A DNA stretch of 64,000 nt from Frateuria aurantia DSM 6220 (GCF_000242255.2 NC_017033.1:3297110-3361109), one strand, 5' to 3'. Shown: positions 1-9,520, counted from the stretch's first letter. The notes: generated by a model not told the origin, from the letters alone. Numbers and translations: made by a program.

Positions 1-501
1 TGCCAGCGGCAGGGCAGGGAAACTGCCCAGCGCTTCGCGGATCTGGCTGACGGCGTTTTCGGCGCTCTTGCGGCTGGAGGTGTCCAGCACCAGCCAGCCG
101 TTGGCACGGTCGGCATAGACCGGCAGCCGCGACTGGCGCACGAAAGCCCGCGGCAGCAGTTCGGTGAGAATGTCTTCCTTCAGCTTCTTGCGTTCGCGGC
201 CACTGACCTTGCGCCCCTCTTCCTCGGTGATATGTTCGATCCGGCGGGCCAGCTCGTCGTTGATCACCGCCGCGGGCAGGATCTTGTCTTCGCCACCGGG
301 ATGCAGCAGCACGCAGCGCTTGACCACATGGGTCAGCGGCGCCTCCTCGCCACGCCCCACCGGCGGCACGAAGCCGCGACTGAACGATTCCATCGGGCCG
401 CACGGGCGCAGCCGATGTTCGGCCAGCGCCTCGTCGAGCCGCGACAGATCGTCGGCCACGGCGGGAGAAAAGCGGAACAAGGTGAGATTGCGGAAGAACA
501 T
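1..501 (-). CDS. rdgC: Recombination-associated protein RdgC (3' part outside window)
   Basis: The reverse strand from the ATG at 501 encodes 167 residues and runs off the left edge, so only the N-terminal half is present. It opens MFFRNLTLFRF and contains MESFSRGFVPP, KILPAAVIN, a basic GRKVSGRERKKLKED stretch and TELLPRAFVR, the pattern of the RdgC family (about 300 residues). Members of this family are ring-shaped, sequence-independent DNA-binding proteins of the nucleoid that limit RecA function. The divergent gene downstream on the plus strand is unrelated. Identification is from remembered family motifs; the missing half prevents a length check. Confidence 0.9.
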   Translation of the reverse strand, partial: MFFRNLTLFRFSPAVADDLSRLDEALAEHRLRPCGPMESFSRGFVPPVGRGEEAPLTHVVKRCVLLHPGGEDKILPAAVINDELARRIEHITEEEGRKVSGRERKKLKEDILTELLPRAFVRQSRLPVYADRANGWLVLDTSSRKSAENAVSQIREALGSFPALPLA

Positions 502-744
502 AGTGCCTCGGCTGCCTGCAGCGATAAGCGCCGACCCGGATGCGTCGGCCAAGTCCCTCATCATACCCGTTGGGATGCTCCAGTGACGTGGCCGCGTCGG
601 TATCGGCCAGTATTGCAGCCCCCTGGTGTCGGTCCTTCGGCTCATGGGAGCACGCGCTCCGACGGCCTTCCCGCACGGCATCGCACAGCCATGTGACCGT
701 GCCGCTACAATACCTGCGGCCACTGTTGCAGTTCAGGACCCGCC

Positions 745-1803
745 ATGTCTTCCGCCACCCGCGATGTACTGAAATCGGCCTTGATGACGCCGATCTGGGC
801 TGCCGCCCTGTTGACCGGCGCCAAATCCTTTGTCGACAACCCCCTGATCGGCTCGCCCCGCCTCAATCGGGCCGGCCTGCACGCAGGCCGGGTTCGGCTG
901 GCCCATGCTCTGGCCGCTCAACGCCGCCGCAAACTGCAGCACCGGCTGACCGCCAGCGACCGCGAGGCTTTCGAGCGGCAGGGCTTTATTGTCCGCGAAC
1001 AGGCCTTGCCCGCTCAGGCGTTCGCCCGTTTGCGGGAGGAGGTGCTGGGTCAGGCCTTTCCGTCGCGGGAAATGCTGCAAGGCGATGCCGTCACCCGCCG
1101 CATCGCGATCAATCCGGATTTTCTGCAACAGGCACCGGTCACCCGGGCTTTTCTGCAAGGCCCCTTGTGGAACGGGCTGGCCGATTATGTAGGCAGTTAT
1201 CGGCAAACACCGATGGCCTATGTGCAGACCATTCTGTCCCATGTTCATGGTCACCCCGAAGCCGATCCGCAACTGCAATTTCATGCCGATGCCTTCCATC
1301 CCACGGTCAAGGCCTGGCTGTTTCTGGAAGATGTCGCCGACGAAGATGGCCCCTTCTGCTACGTGCCCGGTTCGCATCGGCTGACACCGCAACGCCTGGC
1401 CTGGGAACAGGCCTGCAGCGAACAGGTCGGCCAGCTCGACCGCCTGTCCTCGCGCGGCTCGCTGCGCGCCTCCCCGGAGGCGCGAGCAGCCATGGGCTTG
1501 CCGGAACCGGTGCGGCTGGCGGTGCCGGCCAATACCCTGATCGTAGCCGACACCTTCGGTTTCCATGCCCGGGGCGCTGCCAGCCGTCCGTCACGGCGTG
1601 TCGAGCTGTGGGGCTATGGCCGGCGCAATCCCTTTCTGCCATGGGCCGGGCTGGATCCGGGCTCCCTGCCCTGGATCGCGCCCCGCCGCATCGACGGCTA
1701 CTGGCGCTGGCTGAGCTTCTGCGAGCAGCGCCTGCATCGCCCCATCGCCTGGCGCGATGTCGGCCTGCAATATGCCGGAGATTCCCGCAGCAGTTTCGGC
1801 TGA
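745..1803 (+). CDS. Phytanoyl-CoA dioxygenase (PhyH) family protein
   Basis: A 352-residue protein with the non-heme iron/2-oxoglutarate oxygenase fold of PhyH-type enzymes. The iron ligands can be read as H180-x-D182 (QFHADAF) and a distal H274 (FGFHARG), and the segment FCYVPGSHR is typical of the family. The first about 60 residues are a basic, alanine-rich leader without obvious membrane segments. The substrate cannot be deduced; relatives hydroxylate lipids or small metabolites. It stands alone between rdgC and a HAD phosphatase on the other strand, so context gives no pathway. Confidence 0.85.
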   Translation: MSSATRDVLKSALMTPIWAAALLTGAKSFVDNPLIGSPRLNRAGLHAGRVRLAHALAAQRRRKLQHRLTASDREAFERQGFIVREQALPAQAFARLREEVLGQAFPSREMLQGDAVTRRIAINPDFLQQAPVTRAFLQGPLWNGLADYVGSYRQTPMAYVQTILSHVHGHPEADPQLQFHADAFHPTVKAWLFLEDVADEDGPFCYVPGSHRLTPQRLAWEQACSEQVGQLDRLSSRGSLRASPEARAAMGLPEPVRLAVPANTLIVADTFGFHARGAASRPSRRVELWGYGRRNPFLPWAGLDPGSLPWIAPRRIDGYWRWLSFCEQRLHRPIAWRDVGLQYAGDSRSSFG

Positions 1804-1822
1804 GGCCCCACCGGCAGCGGCT

Positions 1823-2578
1823 TCAGCCGCCGCTACCGACCCTTGCCGGGTGCCGGAACAGGCCACGCTGCCGCCAGACGCGCAGCTGATCAGGCACCTC
1901 GGCCGCCGCGGCAAGCTCGGCCATCCGCTCGGGCTCAGGCTCGAAATCCGCCTCGGCTTCGTGCAGCCACAGCAAAGGATAGGGAATATGGATGGCCCGT
2001 CCGCCCAGGGCCAGCACGGGAGCGACGTCCGAGCGCAGGGAATTGCCGATCATCACGAATTCCTCGGCCTTGACGCCGCTGCGTGCCAGCACCGCGGCAT
2101 AGGTTTCCGGGTCTTTTTCGGACACGATCTCGATCCGCTCGAACACCTCGCTCAACCCGCTGAGCAACACTTTCCGTTCCTGGTGGAACAGATCGCCCTT
2201 GGTCACCAGCACCAGCGGATAGTCTGCCGCCACGGCTTCCACCGCCTCGCGCACGCCCTCCAGCAGCTCCACCGGGTGACGCAGAACCTGTTTGCCCAGC
2301 TCCACGATGCGATGAAGATCATGCGCGCTGATCCGCTCCTCCGTGACCCGGATCGCGGCCTCGACCATGGACAGCGCCATGCCCTTGGCACCGTAGCCGA
2401 ACAAGGCCAGATTGGCCCGCTCCACCGTCAGCAGCCGTTGCCGCAGCGCCAGTTCGCGCAAATCGACATATTCGCCGACGATGGCCTCGAAATCCGCATA
2501 AGCGGCCTGGTAATAAGCTTCGCTGTGCCACAGGGTATCGTCACCGTCGAAACCCACCAGCTTGATGGCATCTGTCAC
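1823..2578 (-). CDS. HAD-family hydrolase (phosphatase)
   Basis: About 251 residues with the three haloacid dehalogenase motifs: the nucleophile loop GFDGDDTLW near the N terminus, the second-motif segment LVLVTKG, and GNSLRSDV near the end, followed by the acid pair used for magnesium. A helical cap lies between motifs one and two. The start is taken at the GTG at 2578 because GAAAGG sits a few bases upstream; longer readings begin in unlikely cysteine-rich sequence. Substrate unknown; members of this subfamily are generally small-molecule phosphatases. It is followed, on the same strand, by an alpha/beta hydrolase after about 50 bp. Confidence 0.82.
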   Translation of the reverse strand: MTDAIKLVGFDGDDTLWHSEAYYQAAYADFEAIVGEYVDLRELALRQRLLTVERANLALFGYGAKGMALSMVEAAIRVTEERISAHDLHRIVELGKQVLRHPVELLEGVREAVEAVAADYPLVLVTKGDLFHQERKVLLSGLSEVFERIEIVSEKDPETYAAVLARSGVKAEEFVMIGNSLRSDVAPVLALGGRAIHIPYPLLWLHEAEADFEPEPERMAELAAAAEVPDQLRVWRQRGLFRHPARVGSGG

Positions 2579-2628
2579 AAGCAACCTTTCATAAACTATC
2601 CACTCACAGGGGCAAGGCCGACCTCGGC

Positions 2629-3492
2629 TCAGGCCGGCCGCCACATGCCGGCCTCCAGCCAGCGGGCCAGTGCCGCCAGCACCGGTTCGCGGATCGAGGC
2701 GATTTCATTGAACAACTCATGATACGCGACCGGGAATATCTCGCTCTGCAAGCATGCGGCGGGCGCACCCTCGGCAAAGGCCTGGCTGCCGGCTGGATCC
2801 ACCAGCCGGTCTTCACCGGCAATCAGCAGCAGACTGCGCACGGACAGCTTCGCCGCATCGCGGCGACAGGCCGAGCCGGCCTTGAAAATGAAATCCGCCA
2901 GCGCCGGCGTGATCCGGCCGTGACAATACGGGTCAGCCTTGACCGCCGGTGCCACCGAGGGTTCATGGGACAGGAATTGCCTGGGCAGCCCTTGCCCCAA
3001 GGGCAGACCCGGTGCAATCCGTGCCAGCCATGAGGCCAGTTGCTGCAGGCCGGGTCCGACCCGGCTCTGCAGCGCCGGTGCCGACAGGATCAGCCCGGCG
3101 GGCTCGATCCGGTGATCCAGCACCGCCCGAGTGCAGACCAGGCCACCCATGCTGTGGCCAAGCAGCAAGGGCGGCGTTCGCTGACTGATGGCAAAGTCGG
3201 CGTAGACCCGACCCAGATCCCGCAGCAGATCATCCGGGCGTGGCAGCCCACCTCGCGCACCTCCCGAACGACCATGGCCCCGCTGATCGTAGGCCTGCAC
3301 AGCAAAACCGCGCTGCCAGAACCAGCGTGCCAGTGACTGATAACGGCCGCTGTGCTCGCCCAGCCCATGTACCAGCAGTATGGAACGACCAGCCTCGGGC
3401 TGCGGCCATTGCCGTCGATACAAGGGCAGGCCGTCATGAGCGTCCAGCGGTGGCAGGATCTGCTGCTTCATCGATTCCGACGCGATACTCAT
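2629..3492 (-). CDS. Alpha/beta hydrolase, monoacylglycerol-lipase-like
   Basis: A 287-residue serine hydrolase: oxyanion strand LLVHGLGEHSGRY, the nucleophile elbow GHSMGG, and a late acid (AGEDRLVDP) and histidine (AYHEL). This arrangement is that of the monoacylglycerol lipase / lysophospholipase group (serine aminopeptidase S33 fold). No signal peptide is seen, so a cytoplasmic role on acylglycerols or related esters is likely. An internal Met at residue 8 is an alternative start; neither has a clearly better ribosome site. Confidence 0.82.
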   Translation of the reverse strand: MSIASESMKQQILPPLDAHDGLPLYRRQWPQPEAGRSILLVHGLGEHSGRYQSLARWFWQRGFAVQAYDQRGHGRSGGARGGLPRPDDLLRDLGRVYADFAISQRTPPLLLGHSMGGLVCTRAVLDHRIEPAGLILSAPALQSRVGPGLQQLASWLARIAPGLPLGQGLPRQFLSHEPSVAPAVKADPYCHGRITPALADFIFKAGSACRRDAAKLSVRSLLLIAGEDRLVDPAGSQAFAEGAPAACLQSEIFPVAYHELFNEIASIREPVLAALARWLEAGMWRPA

Positions 3493-3588
3493 GACCTGGA
3501 TCCCATACCGACAAGAGCATCCATGGTACGACCTGCACGCCAGACTGGCGTATGCTGTGCCGACATTTATCGCCTCGAGTGATGATCC

Positions 3589-3747
3589 ATGGGCTGTCTG
3601 CCCTTGCCGCTGACTTTTGCCCTGGGTGCCGGGCTCGGCTATCTGGCCGACCGCGAGAACGGCGCCTTGTGGGGCGCGGCCGCCGGCATCATGATCGGCC
3701 TGCTGGCCAGCACCGGGGTCATCCTGTATCTGCGCCGCCGACGCTGA
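3589..3747 (+). CDS. Small hydrophobic membrane protein, unknown function
   Basis: A 52-codon frame, ATG at 3589 to TGA at 3745-3747, encodes a protein of two hydrophobic helices (LPLTFALGAGLGYLA and AAAGIMIGLLASTGVILYL) ending in RRRR, which by the positive-inside rule would face the cytoplasm. It lies between two minus-strand genes and follows the divergent promoter space of the hydrolase. No family is recognised. The good hydrophobic periodicity and third-position G/C make it plausible, but it could be chance. Confidence 0.5.
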   Translation: MGCLPLPLTFALGAGLGYLADRENGALWGAAAGIMIGLLASTGVILYLRRRR

Positions 3748-3769
3748 GCCGCGCCCTCGGCAGGCAGAC

Positions 3770-4282
3770 TCAATCGCTGATCAAAGCCTGCAGGCGCAAG
3801 CTCGCGATACGCTCGATCTGGCGCAGGTTCTCGACCACTTCACTGGCCTTGTCCTGTGCCAGCCGGCGTTGAAGCTCGGCGATCACCGATGCCGGATCAT
3901 GTCCCCGCACCGCCAGAACAAAAGGAAAGCCGAAGCGTTCCAGATAGCGGCCATTGAGGGCGGCCAGTTCGGCAAACTCTTCCGGCGTGCAGTGATCCAG
4001 ACCGGCCGCATGCTGTTCCTGTGTCGATGCAGTGCCCAGCCGCCCTTCGACGGCGGCTTCTCCGCCCAGTACCGGGTGGGCGCAAATCAGTGCCAGTCTG
4101 TCCTCGTGCGGGGCATGCTCGACCACGGCCGCCATCGCCGTTTCAAGGGCCGCGCGCGATGCGAACGGACGCTGTTCCAGTACCGCAGCAGGCACCCATG
4201 GACTGTGTTCGAAAATGCCGCCCAGCGCAGTGATGAAAGCTTCATCATCCAGCTGGTTCAAGGCTGCAATGCTCAGACTCAT
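3770..4282 (-). CDS. uraD: 2-oxo-4-hydroxy-4-carboxy-5-ureidoimidazoline (OHCU) decarboxylase
   Basis: A 170-residue protein that carries out the last step of urate-to-(S)-allantoin conversion, decarboxylating OHCU. Signature segments are CAHPVLGGE (catalytic histidine) and RYLERFGFPFVLAVRG, and an E near GTASTQEQ. The start at 4282 follows AGGAGTGGGGCC. It shares its strand and about 200 bp of spacing with the allantoinase gene puuE, and belongs to the urate locus that continues to 12263. Length and motifs agree with the family. Confidence 0.93.
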   Translation of the reverse strand: MSLSIAALNQLDDEAFITALGGIFEHSPWVPAAVLEQRPFASRAALETAMAAVVEHAPHEDRLALICAHPVLGGEAAVEGRLGTASTQEQHAAGLDHCTPEEFAELAALNGRYLERFGFPFVLAVRGHDPASVIAELQRRLAQDKASEVVENLRQIERIASLRLQALISD

Positions 4283-4486
4283 GGCCCCACTCCTGTCATC
4301 GACGATGCCCCGAGGACGGCAACCGCTCTGTCCCGGCCATACCGATGAACAGAAGGTGCACCGACCGTCAGCACCAGTCGCAAAACCGCAGTCTACGCGG
4401 CTGCCGTCTCGGTCGCCAAGCCTCGCATGCCCCTGACTCGTCAGGGCAACGCAAGACCGGGCGCCGGTCTTCATCGGGTACCGGTC

Positions 4487-5422
4487 TCAAGCCGGCAGCT
4501 CCGGTGGATATCGTTGCTGCCAGTGCCGCGCGATATCCACACGACGGCATATCCATACTGCATCATGACTCTGGATATGATCGAGAAAGCGTTGAAGGCC
4601 ACGAAATCGCCCCGGACGTCCCAGGAGCCGGGCATGCATGCCGATGGAAAGCATCCGGGGTGTGACCGCTCCTTCGGCATAGAGCACATCGAAGCTGTCG
4701 CGCAGATACTCGAAGAAATGACCACCGGTATTGAAGCCCTGCGGCGTGGCGAACCGCATGTCATTCGCATCCAGGGTATAAGGCACGATCAGGTGCGGGC
4801 GATGGCTGCCATCTTCGAGATCAACCCGGATCCAGAACGGCAATTCGTCGCCATAGTAGTCAGAGTCATACAGCAGGCCGCCATGCTCGACGACCAGACG
4901 CCGGGTATTGGGACTGTCCCTGCCCGTATACCAGCCCAGGGCAGGCCCACCCGTCAGCGACTGATGGATGGCCAGCGCCTCACGGATATGCTCGCGCTCT
5001 GTGGCTTCGTCCATGCTCTGGTAATGGATCCAGCGCAAGCCATGACAGGCGACCTCATGACCGGCCTCGACGAAGGCCGCTGCCATTTCGGGGTAGCGCT
5101 GCAATGCGGACGCCACTGCGAAAACGGTCAATGGCAGCTCGCGATGCCGGAATTCGTCAAGAATGCGCCATACGCCCACGCGAGAACCATACTCATAGAC
5201 CGACTCCATGCTCAGATGACGATCTGGATAGCTGGCCGCACCGATGATTTCAGACAGAAACTGCTCCGATCCCGCGTCCCCGTGCAGCACGCAGTTCTCG
5301 CCACCTTCCTCGAAATTGAGCACGAATTGCACGGCGATACGTGCGTTCCCTGGCCAGTCGGCCGCCGGAGGATGACGACCATAGCCGCGCAGATCCCGTG
5401 GATAGTCTGACCCCTGTCCCAT
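4487..5422 (-). CDS. puuE: Allantoinase PuuE (polysaccharide-deacetylase fold)
   Basis: A 311-residue member of the PuuE branch of the polysaccharide deacetylase fold, which hydrolyses allantoin to allantoate without the metal-dependent amidohydrolase AllB. Seen: YPRDLRGYG at the N terminus, VLNFEEGGE, SVYEYGSRVGVWR, and HEVACHGLRWI with metal-binding histidines. The start at 5422 follows a GGGAGAG ribosome site; the longer reading adds an arginine-rich leader unlikely to be translated. It lies between uraD and the Rieske oxygenase gene, consistent with a role after OHCU decarboxylation. Confidence 0.92.
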   Translation of the reverse strand: MGQGSDYPRDLRGYGRHPPAADWPGNARIAVQFVLNFEEGGENCVLHGDAGSEQFLSEIIGAASYPDRHLSMESVYEYGSRVGVWRILDEFRHRELPLTVFAVASALQRYPEMAAAFVEAGHEVACHGLRWIHYQSMDEATEREHIREALAIHQSLTGGPALGWYTGRDSPNTRRLVVEHGGLLYDSDYYGDELPFWIRVDLEDGSHRPHLIVPYTLDANDMRFATPQGFNTGGHFFEYLRDSFDVLYAEGAVTPRMLSIGMHARLLGRPGRFRGLQRFLDHIQSHDAVWICRRVDIARHWQQRYPPELPA

Positions 5423-5611
5423 CCGTCTCTCCCGTTTCGCGACGGTGTCGCCCCGCCGTCGCCGTGGCACCGCCTGCAGCCCATCGTGCAGGTCGACTCA
5501 GGTATACCTGCTGCCCGCGTTCCGGTCCAGTTGCAGCAGACCGCTTGACCGGTCCCCGGAACTGGCGTGTACTGAACCGCAACCCAGCCGCTGCAAGGTA
5601 TTTCGCCGTCC

Positions 5612-6649
5612 ATGCCGATCTCCGCCTCTGCCGTCCAGCCGCCCCGCCGTCTTAGCTTCAGCCTGGAAGACTGGACCATCCTCAGCCAGCACTGGTACCC
5701 GGTCGCGATCGCCGAGACGCTGGGCGAACAGCCGCTGGCCGTCACCCTTCTCGACTATCCGCTTGTGCTGTGGCGAGCGCAGGGTCTTATCCATGCGGCC
5801 CGGGACCTGTGCTCGCATCGTGGGGTGCCGCTGTCCAAGGGCTGGGTCGAAGATGGCTTGATCGTATGCCCCTATCATGGCTTGCGCTATGCCGGCGACG
5901 GACGCTGCCGGAAAATTCCCGCCCACCCGGAAATCACCCCTTCACCTCGCTTCCAGCTGCCGGTATTTCCCGTCGTCGAACGCTATGGCCTGATATGGAC
6001 CTCGCTGGCCAGTACCGATCCGGCAGGCATTCCTCCATTCGAAGCCTGGAATCAGGCCGAATACCGTCGGATCCTGCCTCCCAGCGTCGACATCCATGGT
6101 TCGGCGGGCCGACAGGTGGAGGGTTTCGTCGACGTCGCCCACTTCGCATGGATACACCACGAAGCGTTTGCCAGTCGAGACCAGCCGGTCGTGCCCGACT
6201 ATACGGCCAGGCTCACCGACTACGGCGTACATGCCGAGTATCGCAGCGCGGTTCCGAATTACCCCAAAGGGGCAGTGAATAAGGCACCCGAAGGGTTTGT
6301 GTGGCTGCGGGAATTCGATGTCTACCCGCCGTTCACTGCCCGTCTGATCGTCCATTTCCCTGATCAGGACCGGTTGTGGATTCTCAACGCCGCGTGTCCG
6401 GTCTCGGCACATGAAACCCGTTTGTTCGTGCCCATCGCACAGAACTTCAACCATGAGGTACCCGCCGAGGCCATCCATGCCTTCAATGCCCAGATCTTCG
6501 CCGAAGACCAGGCCATGATCGAGATCCAGAAACCCGAGGACCTGCCCTTGGATCTGGCCGACGAAGCGCACTTTCCAGCCGACAGGTCATCCACGGCCTA
6601 TCGACGCTCTCTGGCCCGAATGGGACTCAGCTTCCATTTCACGCGCTGA
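5612..6649 (+). CDS. Rieske [2Fe-2S] aromatic-ring-hydroxylating oxygenase, alpha-subunit type
   Basis: A 345-residue protein with a Rieske domain ligating [2Fe-2S] through C67-x-H69 and C86-x2-H89 (DLCSHRG and VCPYHGL), followed by a catalytic domain with the bridging acid and facial triad segment DVAHFAWIHHEAF for mononuclear iron. It is divergent from puuE and surrounded by urate-catabolic genes. A Rieske oxygenase (HpxD) serves purine hydroxylation in Klebsiella, so a hypoxanthine/xanthine-type substrate is a fair inference; other substrates such as demethylation of small aromatics are not excluded. No reductase partner gene is present in this window. Confidence 0.82.
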   Translation: MPISASAVQPPRRLSFSLEDWTILSQHWYPVAIAETLGEQPLAVTLLDYPLVLWRAQGLIHAARDLCSHRGVPLSKGWVEDGLIVCPYHGLRYAGDGRCRKIPAHPEITPSPRFQLPVFPVVERYGLIWTSLASTDPAGIPPFEAWNQAEYRRILPPSVDIHGSAGRQVEGFVDVAHFAWIHHEAFASRDQPVVPDYTARLTDYGVHAEYRSAVPNYPKGAVNKAPEGFVWLREFDVYPPFTARLIVHFPDQDRLWILNAACPVSAHETRLFVPIAQNFNHEVPAEAIHAFNAQIFAEDQAMIEIQKPEDLPLDLADEAHFPADRSSTAYRRSLARMGLSFHFTR

Positions 6650-6680
6650 GTGATGCGCCGGCACGCATCCCTGCCATGGA

Positions 6681-7586
6681 TCAGTGGCAGGATGCGTCCA
6701 GCCAATGGATCAGCTGGGTTTGCAGTGCCTGCCGATGAGCCGAAAAAGGATGGTCATCGACATAGGTGATGGCCGTCAGACGGGCATCACCCAGGCTGCG
6801 AAGGCGATCAACCATGGCCGTGTAGGTTTCCATATCACGTGGGGTTCGGGTATCGGAAATCAGTAGCAGTGGCCGTCCGCTCAGCGCCTTGGCCCCTTGG
6901 ACAAAGTCCCAGTCCGCCGGTGCCTGGGCCACCTCGTCACGCAAGGAAGCGGCACTGCTTCGCAGGGGGCCCGAGTCTGGATCCGTCACCTGGCCGAAAT
7001 AGGCCGTCTGAGCCTGCCTCCGCTCGGGGTGCCGACGCCAGTCCTCGGGCTCGGCACCAATGTTCCATGCGGCCAATGCCGCCGTGCAGCGCACGCCAGC
7101 ATCTCTCTCCGCCGCGAGCAGGGCAAGACCGCCGCCCATGCTGTGGCCCAGAAGGACAATACGCTCGGGATCGATCCGGAAGCGCTGGCGCAACTCGGCC
7201 GAGCGCATGTAGCCCAGCACATGCCGGACATCCTCCAGCGCATGGGCGAACGAGAAGCGACCGCCGCTGCCCCAGCTTCCTCGATAGTCGAAGTACAGTA
7301 CGTCCCAGCCTGCCTGACGCGCGGCCTGACCCAGATCAAGATTGCGCTCGTTGCCGGGAAACCCGTGCAGCAGGATCAACAGCGGGTGCGGGCCCAGACC
7401 GGCCGCCGTATACATAAAAGCATTGAGGTGGGCGTCACCACTGGGGATCTTCAGTTCGACCTGGCCCGGTGGATGGGCCTCGTCCGCGTACAGGGCCCCC
7501 GTCCAGCCCAGAGAGCCCGCCAGCATCCCCAGCATCCATCCACCAGCGACTGCCAGCCATCGTCTCCTGCCGCCACCAAGAATCAT
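6681..7586 (-). CDS. Exported alpha/beta hydrolase
   Basis: About 301 residues beginning with a basic, hydrophobic signal sequence (RRRWLAVAGGWMLGMLAG) ending near AYADEA-like processing residues, so the enzyme is probably periplasmic or lipid-anchored. The hydrolase core shows LLILLHGFPGNERN, the nucleophile elbow GHSMGGG, a DTRTP acid region and a terminal DDHPF histidine. The start at 7586 is chosen for the GGAGAGC site just upstream. It is on the same strand as the NCS2 permease gene and inside the urate locus, but nothing seen ties it to purines; a general esterase is equally likely. Confidence 0.78.
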   Translation of the reverse strand: MILGGGRRRWLAVAGGWMLGMLAGSLGWTGALYADEAHPPGQVELKIPSGDAHLNAFMYTAAGLGPHPLLILLHGFPGNERNLDLGQAARQAGWDVLYFDYRGSWGSGGRFSFAHALEDVRHVLGYMRSAELRQRFRIDPERIVLLGHSMGGGLALLAAERDAGVRCTAALAAWNIGAEPEDWRRHPERRQAQTAYFGQVTDPDSGPLRSSAASLRDEVAQAPADWDFVQGAKALSGRPLLLISDTRTPRDMETYTAMVDRLRSLGDARLTAITYVDDHPFSAHRQALQTQLIHWLDASCH

Positions 7587-7658
7587 GCCGCTCTCCAGAT
7601 CGGATATCGCATGCCCAGACACCTCGCATCGAGGCCCGACTGCGGTGCTGCGCAGACA

Positions 7659-8945
7659 TCATGCCTCGCGCTGCGGGCCATTGAACCAGGCATTCAAAAC
7701 TACCGCAGCTACAGTAGCCAGCACGATACCGCTGTGCAACAGCGGAGTCAGTGCCGCCGGCATATGGTCGAAGAAGTGTGCTGAAACCACCGGCACCATG
7801 GCCAGTCCCAGACTGACCGCCACGATCAGCAGATTGTGGGGGCGAGTGTGGAAATCGACTCGGCCCAGCACACGGATGCCATGCGCCGTGACCAGCCCGA
7901 ACATCACCAGACCTGCGCCGCCGAGCACGCTGGGAGGAATGGCCGCCACCAGCAGCGACAGCCTGGGCATCAGACCCAGTGCCGCCAGAATCACTCCGGC
8001 ACCGATGCATATCTTCCGGCTGCGGACGCCGGTGAGACTGACCAGTCCGATGTTCTGCGAATACGAGGTATCGGGAAAGGCATTGAAGATACCGCCCAGC
8101 AGGCTGCCCACGGCATCGACCCGCAGGCCGCGGATCAGATCCCTGTCATTGACGGGTCGCCCGACAATTTCGCCCAGCGCCAGAAACATGCCCGTCGATT
8201 CCACGAACACGATGCACAATACGATGCACATCGTCAGCGACGACCAGAGATCGAATCGCGGACGTCCGAAATGGAAGGGTGCGATCCCGGCCAGCCATGG
8301 CGCATTTGCCAATCCGCTCCAGTCCATGGCCCCGACCAGACTGGCGGCGGCCACGCCGACCACCAGCCCCAGAAGCACTCCGATATGGGCCACGAAACCC
8401 CGGCCATAGCGCATCACGCTCAGAATGAAGACCAGAACCAGCCCCGCCAGACCCAGATGCACCGGAGCGGCATAATCCGGTGCCGCAGCACCACCAGCGG
8501 CCCACTGGACGGCCACGCCCAGCAAGGTAAGCCCGATCGAGGCAATGACCGCGCCGGTCACCAGCGGCGGGAAGAACCGCAGCAGCCTGCCTATCAGCGG
8601 CGCAAGCAGCAAGCCGGCGATGCCAGCGACCAGATGGCCACCGAAGACGTAGGCCAGACCGCGCGCGGGGTCCGAGCCTATCGCGATCATGGGGCTGGCC
8701 GAGGCGAACGTGGCCGCCATCACCACCGGGCGTCGTATCCCCAGACCGCAGGGCCCCCAGGACTGGAGTATCGTCGCCAACCCGCAGCAGAACAGATCGG
8801 CACTGACCATGAAGGCGGCATCCGCTCGGCTCAGGTGCAGGCCGCCCGCCACGACAAGCGGCACGACCACCGCACCGGAATACATCACCAGCACATGCTG
8901 CAGCGCCAGTATCCAGTTCCGTCCCCGGCCCGTCACCTCCCCCAT
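7659..8945 (-). CDS. NCS2 (nucleobase:cation symporter-2) permease, urate/xanthine type
   Basis: A 428-residue polytopic membrane protein with repeated hydrophobic segments. N-terminal LALQHVLVMYSGAVVVPL, the AATFASASPMIA region and VVFVEST-like VFVESTGMFLALGEIVGR are characteristic of the NCS2/UraA fold (xanthine, uracil and urate carriers UacT, XanP). The start at 8945 follows GGGGAG; upstream sequence in the same frame is unlike a protein. Its position between the PuuE and UraH/PuuD genes points to uptake of urate or xanthine by proton symport. Substrate within the family is inferred from context. Confidence 0.88.
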   Translation of the reverse strand: MGEVTGRGRNWILALQHVLVMYSGAVVVPLVVAGGLHLSRADAAFMVSADLFCCGLATILQSWGPCGLGIRRPVVMAATFASASPMIAIGSDPARGLAYVFGGHLVAGIAGLLLAPLIGRLLRFFPPLVTGAVIASIGLTLLGVAVQWAAGGAAAPDYAAPVHLGLAGLVLVFILSVMRYGRGFVAHIGVLLGLVVGVAAASLVGAMDWSGLANAPWLAGIAPFHFGRPRFDLWSSLTMCIVLCIVFVESTGMFLALGEIVGRPVNDRDLIRGLRVDAVGSLLGGIFNAFPDTSYSQNIGLVSLTGVRSRKICIGAGVILAALGLMPRLSLLVAAIPPSVLGGAGLVMFGLVTAHGIRVLGRVDFHTRPHNLLIVAVSLGLAMVPVVSAHFFDHMPAALTPLLHSGIVLATVAAVVLNAWFNGPQREA

Positions 8946-9168
8946 CGATCCGGCTCCCCTGTCCGCCCCGTGTTTCGAACATACCCGAGCCGTTGTGGAT
9001 TGCACAAGACGATGTAGAAGCGCGATAGTGCGGACAAGGACGGTCCTGGCACGGGTGAGACCGCCATTGACGGGAAGACGCTGCGCAACGGAGCGGCAGC
9101 AGGCCAAAGTGCCTTGCAAACCGATGCATGCTCTTCCCCGGCCATCGTTCAACTGCGGAGATCCAGTA

Positions 9169-9516
9169 TTGAGCCGTTTGACGACCCATATTCTCGATAC
9201 CAGTCATGGACGGCCTGCCGCCGGTGTCATGATCGAACTGTTCCGTCTGCAAGTGGACGGACTGCACCCTTTGACCCGACAGATCAGCAATGCCGATGGT
9301 CGTTGCGAGCACCCGTTGCTGGAAGGCGAAAGCTTCCAGCTCGGCCGCTATCAGCTGCACTTCCATATCGGCGACTATTTCGATCAAGTCCATGCACACG
9401 ACGAGCGTTTCCTGGATGTGGTGATTCTGGCGTTTGCCATCACTGACACGTCCAGAGCCTGGCATCTTCCCCTGCTGTGCTCGCCATGGAGCTACAGCAC
9501 CTATCGCGGGAGCTGA
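9169..9516 (+). CDS. uraH: 5-hydroxyisourate hydrolase (transthyretin-like)
   Basis: A 115-residue protein starting LSRLTTHILDTSHGRPA and ending YRGS, the C-terminal tetrapeptide that marks HIU hydrolases of the transthyretin family. Histidine and arginine active-site segments LTTHILD and the C-terminal tail are present. It hydrolyses 5-hydroxyisourate, the product of urate oxidation, to OHCU. A TTG at 9169 with GCGGAG upstream is the best start; an in-frame ATG at 9124 would add 15 residues. The stop lies 4 bp before the puuD start, implying one transcript. Confidence 0.92.
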   Translation: MSRLTTHILDTSHGRPAAGVMIELFRLQVDGLHPLTRQISNADGRCEHPLLEGESFQLGRYQLHFHIGDYFDQVHAHDERFLDVVILAFAITDTSRAWHLPLLCSPWSYSTYRGS

Positions 9517-9520
9517 TTCC

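Noticed and set aside
4487-5422. puuE as a cell-wall polysaccharide deacetylase
   Set aside because: The fold is shared, but the EEGGE and SVYEYGSRVGVWR segments and the location beside uraD identify the allantoinase branch.
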